This document shows positions 38,482 to 46,533 of a DNA stretch of 64,000 bases, in pieces. The first letter of the stretch is position 1; the number at the start of each line of letters is the position of its first letter. The stretch is from positions 1,674,001 through 1,738,000 of the forward strand of contig NZ_LN849456.1 of NCBI RefSeq assembly GCF_900070355.1, written 5' to 3'. Source of the stretch: Devriesea agamarum (GTDB taxonomy: Bacteria; Actinomycetota; Actinomycetes; Actinomycetales; Dermabacteraceae). The notes beneath the pieces were generated by a model, which saw only the letters and a program-made list of their open reading frames with translations, searched no databases and was not told the origin of the DNA. The position numbers and the translations under genes are program-made.

Positions 38482-38811
38482 TTAATGCGGCGCAGCACCG
38501 TCCGGCATGAGTCCCGGGACCACCACGATTCCCGAATCAGGTCGAAACGCGACGCGATTGCGCATGTCCCAGCCCAGCGGGAGAGGAAGCGGAGTGGTCC
38601 ATGCGCCATTGCGGAGATACCGGTCGTTGATGTTTACGTGAAGGTAAAACGCGATACAAAGGCCCATGGCGAAGGTGAAATCCTTACTGGGGACAAGCTC
38701 AACGAAGATGTCTTTCCGAGGAAAGTAAAATTCGCGCTGCATCAAGACCGCCCGCGTCGTGCGAGCTATGACGATATCGCCATACAAAGCGGTTGCGGAT
38801 CTTTTCGCCAC
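38482..38811 (-). CDS. DUF427 family protein, diverged copy B
   Basis: 109 residues from GTG 38811, which follows GGGAGAAACG, the same ribosome-site sequence as copy A. It keeps the fold pattern ALYGDIVIARTTRAV, EFYFPRKDIFVEL, AWTTPLPLPLGWDMRNRVAF and SGIVVVPG, but the motif TLCPWKGIARY of copy A reads TFAMGLCIAFY, losing the conserved Cys-Pro and Lys. The frame is still open. Function of the family is unknown to me; this copy is either adapted or decaying. The longer open frame upstream is unconserved. Confidence 0.65.
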   Translation of the reverse strand: MAKRSATALYGDIVIARTTRAVLMQREFYFPRKDIFVELVPSKDFTFAMGLCIAFYLHVNINDRYLRNGAWTTPLPLPLGWDMRNRVAFRPDSGIVVVPGLMPDGAAPH

Positions 38812-38996
38812 GGCGTTTCTCCCAGTCGTCGAGCCGCGAAAACACGTTGCCCACAGACTAAAACAAAGCGGACGATCCGACTTGGGGCCATCCGATGTCC
38901 GCCTCATCTTCGGCACGGCGGCACACGCGGCAATCCGAGCTAATTTCGCCGCATACGCCCTCATCGCCAGCCGACCAGCTCGGGAGACCGTAATCC

Positions 38997-39317
38997 TTAA
39001 CGCACCTTCGGTAGTGATTCCGCGGTGACCACGATCCCCAAGGATGGCTCAAACGCAATCCGCCGTCGAATACCCCATGCCAGCGGTAGGGGCAACGGAT
39101 AGGTCCAGGCGGCATTGTGGAGAGTGTGACCCTCCACGACGACATGCCGGTACCGCGCAATCCCCTTCCACGGACACAGCGTGGTCAGGGCACTCGGAGC
39201 GAGGTCGGCGTCAACGTCCTCCAGTGGAAAGTAATAGTTTCCTTCGACACGCACAGCCTGTGTGGTGCGGGCGATCACGACATCGCCGTACCGAGCGATA
39301 GCAGATCTCTTTTTCAT
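38997..39317 (-). CDS. DUF427 domain protein, intact copy A
   Basis: 106 residues with every family motif: YGDVVIARTTQAVRVEGNYYFPLEDVDADLA, TTLCPWKGIARYRHV (residues ~45-58), NAAWTYPLPLPLAWGIRRRIAFEP. ATG 39317 follows GGGGAGAAACG. DUF427 proteins are small beta-rich proteins of unsettled function. First of three tandem copies on the minus strand, with decay increasing downstream (B diverged, C stopped). Confidence 0.82.
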   Translation of the reverse strand: MKKRSAIARYGDVVIARTTQAVRVEGNYYFPLEDVDADLAPSALTTLCPWKGIARYRHVVVEGHTLHNAAWTYPLPLPLAWGIRRRIAFEPSLGIVVTAESLPKVR

Positions 39318-39492
39318 CCCGTTTCTCCCCTTTGGCAAGCACGTCTAGCGGTGTCGCGTCGCAAACCACCACCGGGCACAGCGTAGATAAGTAGGCTGAA
39401 CGATATGTGCGTATGACACCTGAGACCGAGGACGTTTACTCGGTCTTCCTGAACGGATTGGCACATCGAGTGGCGGACGTCAGAGAGAAACA

Positions 39493-39837
39493 ATGATTAC
39501 ATCACCCATATCGCCGCCGGTTCTGGAACTCAGATCAATCTCTAAAACCTATCCAGACACGTCCCAAGGCAACGGGGCCACAACCGTTGAGGTCTTGCAG
39601 GAGGTGAGCCTCAACCTCAACGCCGGGGAAACACTATGGCTGCGCGGGCCGTCTGGATCCGGGAAATCCACGGTTTTGCGCATCGCCGGGCTCGACCACG
39701 ACAATGCACAGCGTGTCCTCGACCAGGTAGAACGGGTCCGCGCCGCAGGGTGCGGGGTTTTGATCGCTAGCCATGACCCTGCAACCGAACGTGTAGCCCA
39801 GCGCGTGCTCAGCCTTCAGGGAGGTCATCGTGACTGA
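39493..39837 (+). CDS. ABC ATPase with internal deletion (MacB/LolD type remnant)
   Basis: 114 residues, about half the usual length. Residues 1-66 are a normal start of a MacB-type ATPase: LELRSISKTYPD, a beta region, and Walker A GPSGSGKST at 52-60, then VLRIAGL. The chain jumps directly to DHDNAQRVLDQVERVRAAGCGVLIASHDP, which in full-length relatives follows Walker B; the H-loop SHD is at 93-95. The Q-loop, the LSGGQ signature and Walker B are all missing, with the frame preserved. It should not be able to hydrolyse ATP. Its stop overlaps the start of the FtsX-type permease by 8 bases, so the pair was once a transporter. Confidence 0.75.
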   Translation: MITSPISPPVLELRSISKTYPDTSQGNGATTVEVLQEVSLNLNAGETLWLRGPSGSGKSTVLRIAGLDHDNAQRVLDQVERVRAAGCGVLIASHDPATERVAQRVLSLQGGHRD

Positions 39838-41056
39838 CGGAACCCGGGTTCTTCTCCGCTCAGACCTACGAGCGATGATAACTACCCATCGCCCCCTCTT
39901 TACTCTTCTCCTTGCCGCCATCGCGCTTCTTTTGGCGACTCAGACGGTGGTCGGGGCCGGTCTTGCGCATTACGCTCATCAGGCGCGGACGACCTCGGCG
40001 CTGAACCTGATTGAAGTCTCCGCAGCGGCCCCGTCGGCGCAGCGCGACCTATCGGCACCAAATCGCGCACTCATCGCTAAAACTCCGGGCGTCACGCACG
40101 TGTATCCGTGGTATCAGGTCAGCCTGTCACTGCACGAGAGCAGCGATTGGCCCGATCCGATGACCAATCCCGGTGAGATTTCAGGCTCTCCCATCATTCC
40201 TGGACTGATGCCTCCGCTGGTTGCCGGGGATCTTCCGCCGCAGGGACTGGCTGACGACCAGATCCTGCTCCCCAAAAACGTTCCCGGTGGAAATACGCTG
40301 AAGCTCCTCCACAAGAAAGTATCGATTGAATTCACCGCCGATAGCGGCATCGTCGGAGTCGGACAGCCGGGCACTCGCGAGTTCACGGTGGTTGGCATCG
40401 TGGATAATAGTGTCCCGGGTAAGAGCGGCCCTCAGCCCGCGTTCCTATCCGATGGCGCACTGTCCAGCCTGCTTCATGCCAGTGCGGGAAAACCCAGTCT
40501 GGACAGCGTTCTGACCACGATGTACGTCCAGACTGCTGACGCCGATCAGGTCGCTTCGGTGCAGAAAGCGCTTTCCGAGAAAGGTTTTGCCGTCTCTAGC
40601 CTGCGCGATCAGATGCCAGACCTGGGCGGTCTGTTCACAGTCCTAGGTTTGGCGTCGTGGGTGCTCACCGCTGCGGCAGCCGTTTTATGCATGGCGATCG
40701 GCGCCTCGGCGGGAACCACGTGGGTTCGGCAGCGACGGCGCGAGATCGGCATCTTAAAAGCCCTCGGGTATAGCAATGGGCGGATTGGAAGAATCATTGC
40801 GGCGGAATTGTTTCTGGCCGGAGTTTTGACGGCGGTGATCGGCATCCTGGTGGGCATCGTGCTCTCGCTCATCGCGACGACGGCGGTCTCCTACGCTGAT
40901 ATTTCTCTTCTGCCGGTGGCTCCGTGGGGTTTGCCGTCGTGGCAGAGCGTAATCATCGTGCTGGTGGCTACCCCATTTTTCCTGACCCTGGGTGGTCTGC
41001 GGCATGTGATCGCGTCGGCTCGTCTGGAGCCTGATGAGGCGCTGCGGGATATGTAG
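39830..41056 (+). CDS. FtsX-like ABC permease (MacB type)
   Basis: 408 residues, GTG start at 39830 with GGGAGG before it. An N-terminal helix (LFTLLLAAIALLLATQTVVGAG) is followed by a ~220-residue external region and three C-terminal helices: GLASWVLTAAAAVLCMAIGAS, LFLAGVLTAVIGILVGIVLSL and SVIIVLVATPFFLTLGG. The cytosolic segment RRREIGILKALGYSNGRIGRIIAAE is the FtsX/MacB signature. The cognate ATPase directly upstream is internally deleted, so this permease may be orphaned or borrow another ATPase. Confidence 0.85.
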   Translation: MTDGTRVLLRSDLRAMITTHRPLFTLLLAAIALLLATQTVVGAGLAHYAHQARTTSALNLIEVSAAAPSAQRDLSAPNRALIAKTPGVTHVYPWYQVSLSLHESSDWPDPMTNPGEISGSPIIPGLMPPLVAGDLPPQGLADDQILLPKNVPGGNTLKLLHKKVSIEFTADSGIVGVGQPGTREFTVVGIVDNSVPGKSGPQPAFLSDGALSSLLHASAGKPSLDSVLTTMYVQTADADQVASVQKALSEKGFAVSSLRDQMPDLGGLFTVLGLASWVLTAAAAVLCMAIGASAGTTWVRQRRREIGILKALGYSNGRIGRIIAAELFLAGVLTAVIGILVGIVLSLIATTAVSYADISLLPVAPWGLPSWQSVIIVLVATPFFLTLGGLRHVIASARLEPDEALRDM

Positions 41057-41172
41057 CCTCGGCGCCCCAGGGGGTGGCCTGCCTGCGCAGCTCGCTGCCC
41101 TGGCGACTCCGCAGTCCCGCCGAGTCCGCCGCCCTGCCTACTCTCATGTGACACTGCGCCGGCGCAGGGAAA

Positions 41173-41202
41173 TTGACATCCTTCGAGGAGTTCGGCTACC
41201 GT
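41173..41202 (+). promoter_or_regulatory. Predicted promoter of nanA
   Basis: A consensus TTGACA (41173-41178) and TACCGT (41197-41202) are 18 bases apart; the operator at 41213 begins 16 bases after the start of the -10 box. Confidence 0.5.
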
Positions 41203-41212
41203 CATTAGGACA

Positions 41213-41224
41213 TCAGATGTCTGA
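41213..41224. promoter_or_regulatory. Probable NanR operator, nanA promoter
   Basis: TCAGATGTCTGA is a palindrome with perfect outer arms TCAGA and TCTGA. It matches the sites at the importer and nanE promoters and lies at the same offset from the -10 box as at nanE. Confidence 0.65.
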
Positions 41225-41339
41225 CAACACTTTCACCTAGGTGGCGCGCCCTGAGAAACACCTGTCCCTCACCGACGAGCCCGTTTCTCGACATCATGTC
41301 CACGCCCATCCGCACCCCCGCACCCGAAAGGCGCACCTC

Positions 41340-42260
41340 ATGAGCACCAACGCACTACGCGGCGTCGTCCCGCCGCTGCTCACCCCGCTGACCGCCGACG
41401 GCGAACTCGATCGCCCCTCACTTGAACGCCTCATCGCCCGCCACATCGAAGGCGGCGTCGATGGCCTTTTCGTCCTCGGATCCAGCGGCGAAGTCGCCTA
41501 CTTTGACGACGCCATGCGCAACCGAGTACTCGAAAACGTCCTCGGAATCGTCTCCGGCCAGGTCCCCGTGATCGTCGGCGTCATCGACACCCAGACCTCC
41601 CGCGTTATCGAGCACGTGCGCGCCGCCGCCGCTCAGGGCGTAGACGGATACGTCGCCACCGCCCCCTTCTACTCGATCACCGGCCCCGAAGAGATCGAAA
41701 ACCACTTCCGCGCCGTCGCAGCAGCCTGCGATAAGCCGCTCTATGCCTACGACATTCCGGTGTGCGTCCACACCAAGCTCAGCCCGACCCTGCTGACCCA
41801 GCTCGGATCCGAAGGTCTTTTGGCAGGCGTCAAAGACTCCTCCGGCGACGACGTCACCTTCCGCCGCCTGGCTGCCATGAACCGCGCCGCCGGCTCCCCG
41901 CTATCGCTGCTCACCGGCCACGAAGTCGTCGTCGACGGCGCCTACCTGGCAGGAGCCGACGGATCCGTCCCCGGCCTGGGCAACGTTGACCCCGCCGGAT
42001 ACGTCCGCATGGACCGCGCCGCCCGCGCCAACGACTGGGAGACAGTGCGCCGCGAACAGGACCGCCTCGCCGCCCTGTTCGAGATCGTCTTCACCCCGGC
42101 CGACAAGACTGGCCCCGCTGCCGGAGTCGGCGCCTTCAAGACCGCCCTGCGCGAACTCGGGGTGATCTCGACCAACGCGATGTCCTCGCCAATGACCGCG
42201 ATTGAGGGCCCCGCCGTCGAGCGCATCCGCCAGATCCTGGACGAAGCCGGGCTGCTGTGA
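41340..42260 (+). CDS. nanA: N-acetylneuraminate lyase / DHDPS-family aldolase
   Basis: 306-residue TIM-barrel class I aldolase. Family landmarks: GVVPPLLTPLTADGELD at the start, FVLGSSGEVAYF (substrate carboxylate loop), YVATAPFYSITG with the Tyr acid-base, YDIPVCVHTKL, and GVKDSSGDD with the Schiff-base Lys. The sequence alone leaves the substrate open within the lyase/synthase family; the neighbours nanK and nanE and the shared operator support cleavage of N-acetylneuraminate to pyruvate and N-acetylmannosamine. ATG 41340 was chosen because conservation starts there; the frame is open upstream. Confidence 0.87.
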   Translation: MSTNALRGVVPPLLTPLTADGELDRPSLERLIARHIEGGVDGLFVLGSSGEVAYFDDAMRNRVLENVLGIVSGQVPVIVGVIDTQTSRVIEHVRAAAAQGVDGYVATAPFYSITGPEEIENHFRAVAAACDKPLYAYDIPVCVHTKLSPTLLTQLGSEGLLAGVKDSSGDDVTFRRLAAMNRAAGSPLSLLTGHEVVVDGAYLAGADGSVPGLGNVDPAGYVRMDRAARANDWETVRREQDRLAALFEIVFTPADKTGPAAGVGAFKTALRELGVISTNAMSSPMTAIEGPAVERIRQILDEAGLL

Positions 42261-43227
42261 ACAGCGGGGGCGGAGCGCAGCTTGTTCTGACGCTGGATTT
42301 AGGCGGAACCAAAACCACAGCCGCGATTATCGCGGTGAGGTCGCAGCGTTCCGACACTCACCCGAGCGCGCAGCTTCTCGTCTCGCGCACCGCCCCCACC
42401 CCGCCCGCCTCGGAGCCCAGACGGTTCTCAAATCCGCCCTGGACCTCGCCGACGGCGTACTGCGCGAGTTCTCTAACTCGTCCCCCACTCCACAACAACC
42501 CGTCGCCGTCGGGATTGCGTCAGCAGGCGTCATCGACCCGGTGCGCGGAATCGTCACCCACGCCACCGACGCCCTGCCCGGCTGGCCCGGCACCGACCTC
42601 GCCGGAGCATTCTCCGCACGATTCGGCATCCCCGCCGCAGCCCTGAATGACGTGCATGCGCACGGGCTCGGGGAAGCCCGGTTCGGCGCTGGCCGCGGCA
42701 CTCAAGACATGCTGTTGGTCGCTGTCGGCACCGGAATCGGCGGGTGCATCGTCGCCGGCGAGCGCCTGGTGATCGGCAACCATCACGCCGCCGCCCACGT
42801 GGGGCATATCCCGGTTCCCGAAGCCAACGACGTACTGTGCTCCTGCGGCCGCACCGGACACCTCGAAGGTCTCGCCTCTGGGCCCGGCATTCACGCGGCC
42901 TATCAGCGGGCAGGTGGACAGGCCGCCGACACCCGCGAGATCGCCGCCCGTGCCGCCCAGGGTGAAGAGCTCGCCCGCACCACCATCACCATCAGTGCTT
43001 TTGCTACTGGTCGCGCTATCGGCGGCCTGCTAAATGTGCTCGACCCCGACCTGGTTGTGCTCACCGGAGGAGTGGCGGGCATCGGCCCGCTCTGGCGCAC
43101 CGCCGTCACCGAGGGCATCACCTACGACGCCATGGATGTGGTTGCTCACACGCCGATCTGCGATGCCACCGCCGGGGTGGAAGCCGCTCTGCTCGGCGCC
43201 GCAGCCTGGGCACTTGATCGGCTCTAG
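42257..43227 (+). pseudogene. nanK: N-acetylmannosamine kinase NanK (ROK), frameshifted
   Basis: The ROK N-terminus starts at GTG 42257, overlapping the nanA stop: QLVLTLDLGGTKTTAAIIA (ATP site) then LLVSRTAPTPP. The rest of the kinase lies in another frame from about 42415: TVLKSALDLADGVLREF, VAVGIASAGVID, AVGTGIGGCIVAGERL, the zinc region AHVGHIPVPEANDVLCSCGRTGHLEG and LDPDLVVLTGGVAGI. One base is missing between these parts, within the C-rich stretch 42388-42413. The third Cys of the usual CxCGxxGCxE motif is His here. It may be a true mutation, a slippage site or a sequencing indel. The product would phosphorylate N-acetylmannosamine before NanE. Confidence 0.85.
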
Positions 43228-43236
43228 AGCACGCGA

Positions 43237-43725
43237 CTAGAGGGCGCGGAGTAACGAATACTTCGCGCCGTCGTGTGTGCGTGCAAGCAGACCGGAATCC
43301 ACCCCATCTCGGCGCACAACCGCAACGTCCGGCGTGAACATAGCGACCGCGGCATTCAACTCCGCTTCACTCATCGCGCGCTGCGCACCGACCCGCGCGA
43401 AGACTTCCCGAATAATCTCCTGGGAGGCCTCAACGCGCTCTTTCTCGCTCGACGGAAGCTGCTCCCGGCGACCCACCCGAATAATGAGGTCATCCTCTAA
43501 AAGACCTTTTAAACGGTCGGCTGTTGTCCGTAGCAGCGCGATATCGACGTGACCGTCCTGAAGCCAGTCATACCGAGGACCAGACACTGATTCTTGATTA
43601 TTAGAGTCCTGAGCGGTCAACTGGCGACACAACTGGTCCCGCAGTTTCGGTGTCGCCAAAGCGGAGACAATCATGCGTGCCCGCTTCACAGCATCAGCGT
43701 CATCGGAATTCAACGCGGTACCCAT
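43237..43725 (-). CDS. DUF2087 domain protein
   Basis: 162 residues. The C-terminal ~75 residues show the DUF2087 pattern: EIIREVFARVGAQRAMSEAELNAAVAMFTPDVAVVRRDGVDSGLLARTHDGAKYSLL, a winged-helix-like fold often found in regulators and next to HTH domains. The N-terminal half (MIVSALATPKLRDQLCRQL) resembles a helical transcription-factor arm but is not diagnostic. It stands between nanK and the PTS genes on the opposite strand. Role unknown. Confidence 0.72.
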   Translation of the reverse strand: MGTALNSDDADAVKRARMIVSALATPKLRDQLCRQLTAQDSNNQESVSGPRYDWLQDGHVDIALLRTTADRLKGLLEDDLIIRVGRREQLPSSEKERVEASQEIIREVFARVGAQRAMSEAELNAAVAMFTPDVAVVRRDGVDSGLLARTHDGAKYSLLRAL

Positions 43726-43849
43726 GTATGTTCCTCACATCGTCGTCTATATATCGTCTAGATCGTCGCAATATGCGCCCTGCACAGATAGTACCCGTCA
43801 CCAACACCGCGCTATTTAGCCCCAAATATCTCAGGCCTTCAGCACGGGC

Positions 43850-43878
43850 TTGCCAGGCTGGGTCAGTGGTCCTAGTAT
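43850..43878 (+). promoter_or_regulatory. Predicted promoter of the PTS genes
   Basis: TTGCCA (43850-43855) and TAGTAT (43873-43878) with a 17-base spacer. The transcript would start near 43885 and give an ~84-base leader holding a hairpin (CACCCA-CTGC-TGGGTG near 43890-43905) and the RAT element. Confidence 0.6.
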
Positions 43879-43914
43879 TTCTCCAGCCGCACCCACTGCT
43901 GGGTGTGCTTAGCA

Positions 43915-43942
43915 GGATTGTGACTCATGTGAGGCAAGACCT
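43915..43942 (+). promoter_or_regulatory. RAT element (target of BglG/LicT-type antiterminator)
   Basis: Begins GGATTGTGACT and ends AGGCAAGACC, matching the ribonucleic antiterminator consensus (GGATTGTTACTG...GGCAAAACC) closely at both conserved halves. It lies in the leader of EIICB, and a matching antiterminator is encoded at 46534. I do not see a clear competing terminator with a T-run, so the off-state structure is unresolved. Confidence 0.75.
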
Positions 43943-43968
43943 GATACTTCTCCCACCCCGGAGATCTC

Positions 43969-45696
43969 ATGTCCTCACCCACCCCGACCGCCCCTGGCAC
44001 ACGCAGTTTGCGATCTCGCCTCGGAGCTCCGTTTAAGAACTTGCAGAAGGTCGGCAAAGCATTCATGCTGCCGATCGCAATCCTCCCCGCCGCGGGCCTC
44101 CTGCTCGGTATCGGCGGAGCCCTGTCAAACCCGAATACGGTTGCTGCCTATCCGATCGTGGATAACAAGATCCTCCAGGCGATCTTCACCGTGATGTCCG
44201 ACGCCGGTAACGTCGTCTTTTCCAATTTGGCCCTGCTGCTGAGCATCGGCCTGTGTATCGGTTTGGCTAAGCGCGATAAAGGCACCGCGGCACTTGCGGG
44301 CATCGTCGGATACCTGGTGATGACCGGCACCACCGCGTCACTGCTAAAAATCTTCGACCCCAAAGGCGACCCCATCGACACCGGGATCGTCGGCGCCCTG
44401 GTAATCGGCGCGTTGGCAGTTATGCTGCACAACCGGTACCACAACATCCAGTTACCCCAGGTGCTCGGCTTCTTCGGGGGTTCCCGGTTCGTCCCGATCA
44501 TCGTGTCGCTGGTTGCCATTCCGATCGGTGCCCTGTTCTTCCTCATCTGGCCGCCGATCCAGCACGCCCTGATTGCCAGCGGCGAAAGCATCGCGCAGCT
44601 CGGCCCGTTCGGCACCTTCCTGTACGGCTTCCTGCTGCGCCTATCTGGCGCGGTCGGACTGCATCACATGATCTACCCAATGTTCTGGTACACCCCGCTT
44701 GGTGGCACCGAAGTGGTGGCCGGGCACACGGTCTCCGGGGCACAAAAGATTTTCTTCGCCCAGCTCGCCGACCCCAACCACCACGGCCTATTCACCGAAG
44801 GCACCAAATATTTCGCGGGTCGTTTCGTCACCATGATGTTCGGTCTGCCCGGCGCCTGCCTGGCGATGTACCACTGCGTCCCCAAGGGCAAGCGCAAGGT
44901 CTACGGCGGGTTATTCCTGGGCGTGGCCCTCACCTCGTTCGTCACCGGCATCACCGAGCCGATCGAGTACATGTTCCTGTTTGTTGCGCCGCTGCTGTAC
45001 GTGGTGCATGCGCTGCTGGACGGCCTGTCCTTCCTGCTCGCGGACGTGCTACAAATCCGCATCGGCAACACGTTCTCCGGCGGCGTCATCGACTACATGC
45101 TGTTCGGCGTGCTGCAAGGCGAGGACAAGACGAACTGGCTATATGTGTTGCCGGTTGGCGCCTTCTGGTTCGCGCTGTACTACGTGATCTTCCGGTTCGC
45201 GATTACCCGGTTCAACCTGGCAACGCCGGGCCACAGCGATGACGCCGACGTTGTTGAGACCGGTGCCGCAGGAACCTCCAGCACCGCGTCGCACTCGGCG
45301 GGCTCAGCGGGGGCGTCCTCGGCATCGTCATCTACAGCCGCTGGACCAGCCGGTTCATCAGGTGTCGCAACGGCAGCTCATGCGGCCACCGCCATCGCCG
45401 ATACTCCCGCTTCCGCCGGGTCGAGCGCACCGGCCTCGGGACCGGATGCGCTGCGCGCCACCGCAATCCAGATCATTGATGCATTCGGCGGAGCGGATAA
45501 CCTCGAAGACGTGGATGCGTGTATCACCCGTCTGCGGGTATCCGTGGTCGATCCGGCCAAGGTCGATAAACAACGGCTGCGTAACCTGGGCGCCATCGAC
45601 GTGTTCGAGGTCGCCGGTGGCGTGCAGGCCGTGTATGGAGGAAAGGCTGTGCTGTACAAGTCCGTGATTAACGAAATCATCGGGCACGACGACTAA
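43969..45696 (+). CDS. PTS glucose / N-acetylglucosamine-type EIICB
   Basis: 575-residue sugar-phosphotransferase permease. The EIIC part (~25-420) has KVGKAFMLPIAILPAAGLLLGIG, the GITEPIEYMFLFVAP loop that binds sugar, and many membrane segments. A Ser/Ala/Thr/Gly-rich linker (~425-495) leads to EIIB, where the phosphorylated Cys lies in DVDACITRLRVSV. No EIIA domain is attached; it is encoded next door at 45869. Glucose and GlcNAc permeases cannot be told apart here; the amino-sugar neighbours make GlcNAc attractive. GGAGAT precedes the ATG. Expression is likely controlled by antitermination at the RAT site. Confidence 0.9.
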   Translation: MSSPTPTAPGTRSLRSRLGAPFKNLQKVGKAFMLPIAILPAAGLLLGIGGALSNPNTVAAYPIVDNKILQAIFTVMSDAGNVVFSNLALLLSIGLCIGLAKRDKGTAALAGIVGYLVMTGTTASLLKIFDPKGDPIDTGIVGALVIGALAVMLHNRYHNIQLPQVLGFFGGSRFVPIIVSLVAIPIGALFFLIWPPIQHALIASGESIAQLGPFGTFLYGFLLRLSGAVGLHHMIYPMFWYTPLGGTEVVAGHTVSGAQKIFFAQLADPNHHGLFTEGTKYFAGRFVTMMFGLPGACLAMYHCVPKGKRKVYGGLFLGVALTSFVTGITEPIEYMFLFVAPLLYVVHALLDGLSFLLADVLQIRIGNTFSGGVIDYMLFGVLQGEDKTNWLYVLPVGAFWFALYYVIFRFAITRFNLATPGHSDDADVVETGAAGTSSTASHSAGSAGASSASSSTAAGPAGSSGVATAAHAATAIADTPASAGSSAPASGPDALRATAIQIIDAFGGADNLEDVDACITRLRVSVVDPAKVDKQRLRNLGAIDVFEVAGGVQAVYGGKAVLYKSVINEIIGHDD

Positions 45697-45702
45697 TCGT
45701 CC

Positions 45703-45740
45703 GCGCGCGCGGTCGCCCATGCTCCGCGTTCCGCGCGCGC
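45703..45740. promoter_or_regulatory. Stem-loop between EIICB and EIIA genes
   Basis: GCGCGCGCGG (45703-45712) and CCGCGCGCGC (45731-45740) make a 10-base stem with an 18-base loop, 6 bases after the EIICB stop. No T-run; may reduce read-through or protect the upstream message. Confidence 0.5.
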
Positions 45741-45776
45741 TACCGGCGTAGCCCGGAAGCCATCTCAGCCCGATGC

Positions 45777-45797
45777 GCGATACGCGATACGCGATAC
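45777..45797. repeat. 7-bp tandem repeat (GCGATAC)x3
   Basis: Three perfect copies of GCGATAC in the gap before the EIIA gene, immediately followed by an 18-bp repeat set. Confidence 0.85.
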
Positions 45798-45804
45798 GCG
45801 CCAG

Positions 45805-45858
45805 GTTTGCTCACTGCCCAAGGTTCGCCCACTATTCAAGGTTCACCCACTACCCGAG
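45805..45858 (+). repeat. Three imperfect 18-bp tandem repeats before EIIA
   Basis: Units 45805-45822, 45823-45840 and 45841-45858 follow GTTYRCYCACTRYYCRAG. Read in the EIIA frame they would encode RFAHCP, RFAHYS, RFTHYP, with several differences at third codon positions. They sit 10 bases before the chosen GTG. Confidence 0.8.
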
Positions 45859-45868
45859 AGGATTCTCC

Positions 45869-46528
45869 GTGTTCGGTATCTTCCGCCGGAAGTCATCCCC
45901 GTCATCGTCCGCTGAGACAGCGGCTGCTACCACCCATGCCGCGGCGGCTTCGGACGCCACACCGGCTCCGGCCACCACAACGGATTCGGACGTCGCGGCT
46001 ACCTCGCAGGCCGCACCAGCCGCAGGCGCCACGGCTGTCTCCCAGGCGAAGACCGCTTCACACAGCGACGAAAACTCCGGCTGTGAGATCTATGCCCCCG
46101 CACCGGGCAAGGTCCTTTCCCTCGGGGAGGTTCCCGATCCGGTGTTTTCGCGCGGGCTGGTCGGTCCGGGGTTTGCGCTGGTCCCCAGTGCGAGCCCCAT
46201 GTGTGCGCCGGTCGAGGGCACCATCACCTTGATCCCCGACACCCTGCACGCTTTCGGTATCACCACCGACTGCGGTCTGGAGTTGCTGGTGCATGTCGGT
46301 ATCGACAGTGTGGGCCTCAAAGGGCAGGGGTTCACCGCGTTGCGCGCGGTGGGCGAAAGGGTCAAGGCAGGTGATCCCGTGCTGGAGATTGATCTGGATC
46401 TGTTGCGCGAGCAGTTGCCGTCAGTCGCCACGCCGGTGGTGATCACGAACCTCGGCGATGCCCGGCTAGATGGCCCCTCGCTGGATGCGGGTGAGGGCGA
46501 GCCCGTCCTGAGAGTGACCCGAGGCTGA
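45869..46528 (+). CDS. PTS glucose-family EIIA (Crr-type)
   Basis: 219 residues. The catalytic domain (~75-215) has IYAPAPGKVLSLGEVPDPVFSRGLVGPGFAL, a CAPVEGTIT loop and LLVHVGIDSVGLKGQGF, whose His accepts phosphate from HPr and passes it to EIIB. The first ~70 residues are Ala/Thr/Ser-rich and probably a flexible tail, perhaps the relic of a linker that once joined it to EIICB. Start is GTG 45869 with GAGAGGA before it; the frame is open back to ATG 45773, through the 18-bp repeats, so a longer protein cannot be excluded. The antiterminator gene follows after 5 bases. Confidence 0.9.
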   Translation: MFGIFRRKSSPSSSAETAAATTHAAAASDATPAPATTTDSDVAATSQAAPAAGATAVSQAKTASHSDENSGCEIYAPAPGKVLSLGEVPDPVFSRGLVGPGFALVPSASPMCAPVEGTITLIPDTLHAFGITTDCGLELLVHVGIDSVGLKGQGFTALRAVGERVKAGDPVLEIDLDLLREQLPSVATPVVITNLGDARLDGPSLDAGEGEPVLRVTRG

Positions 46529-46533
46529 TCTCC

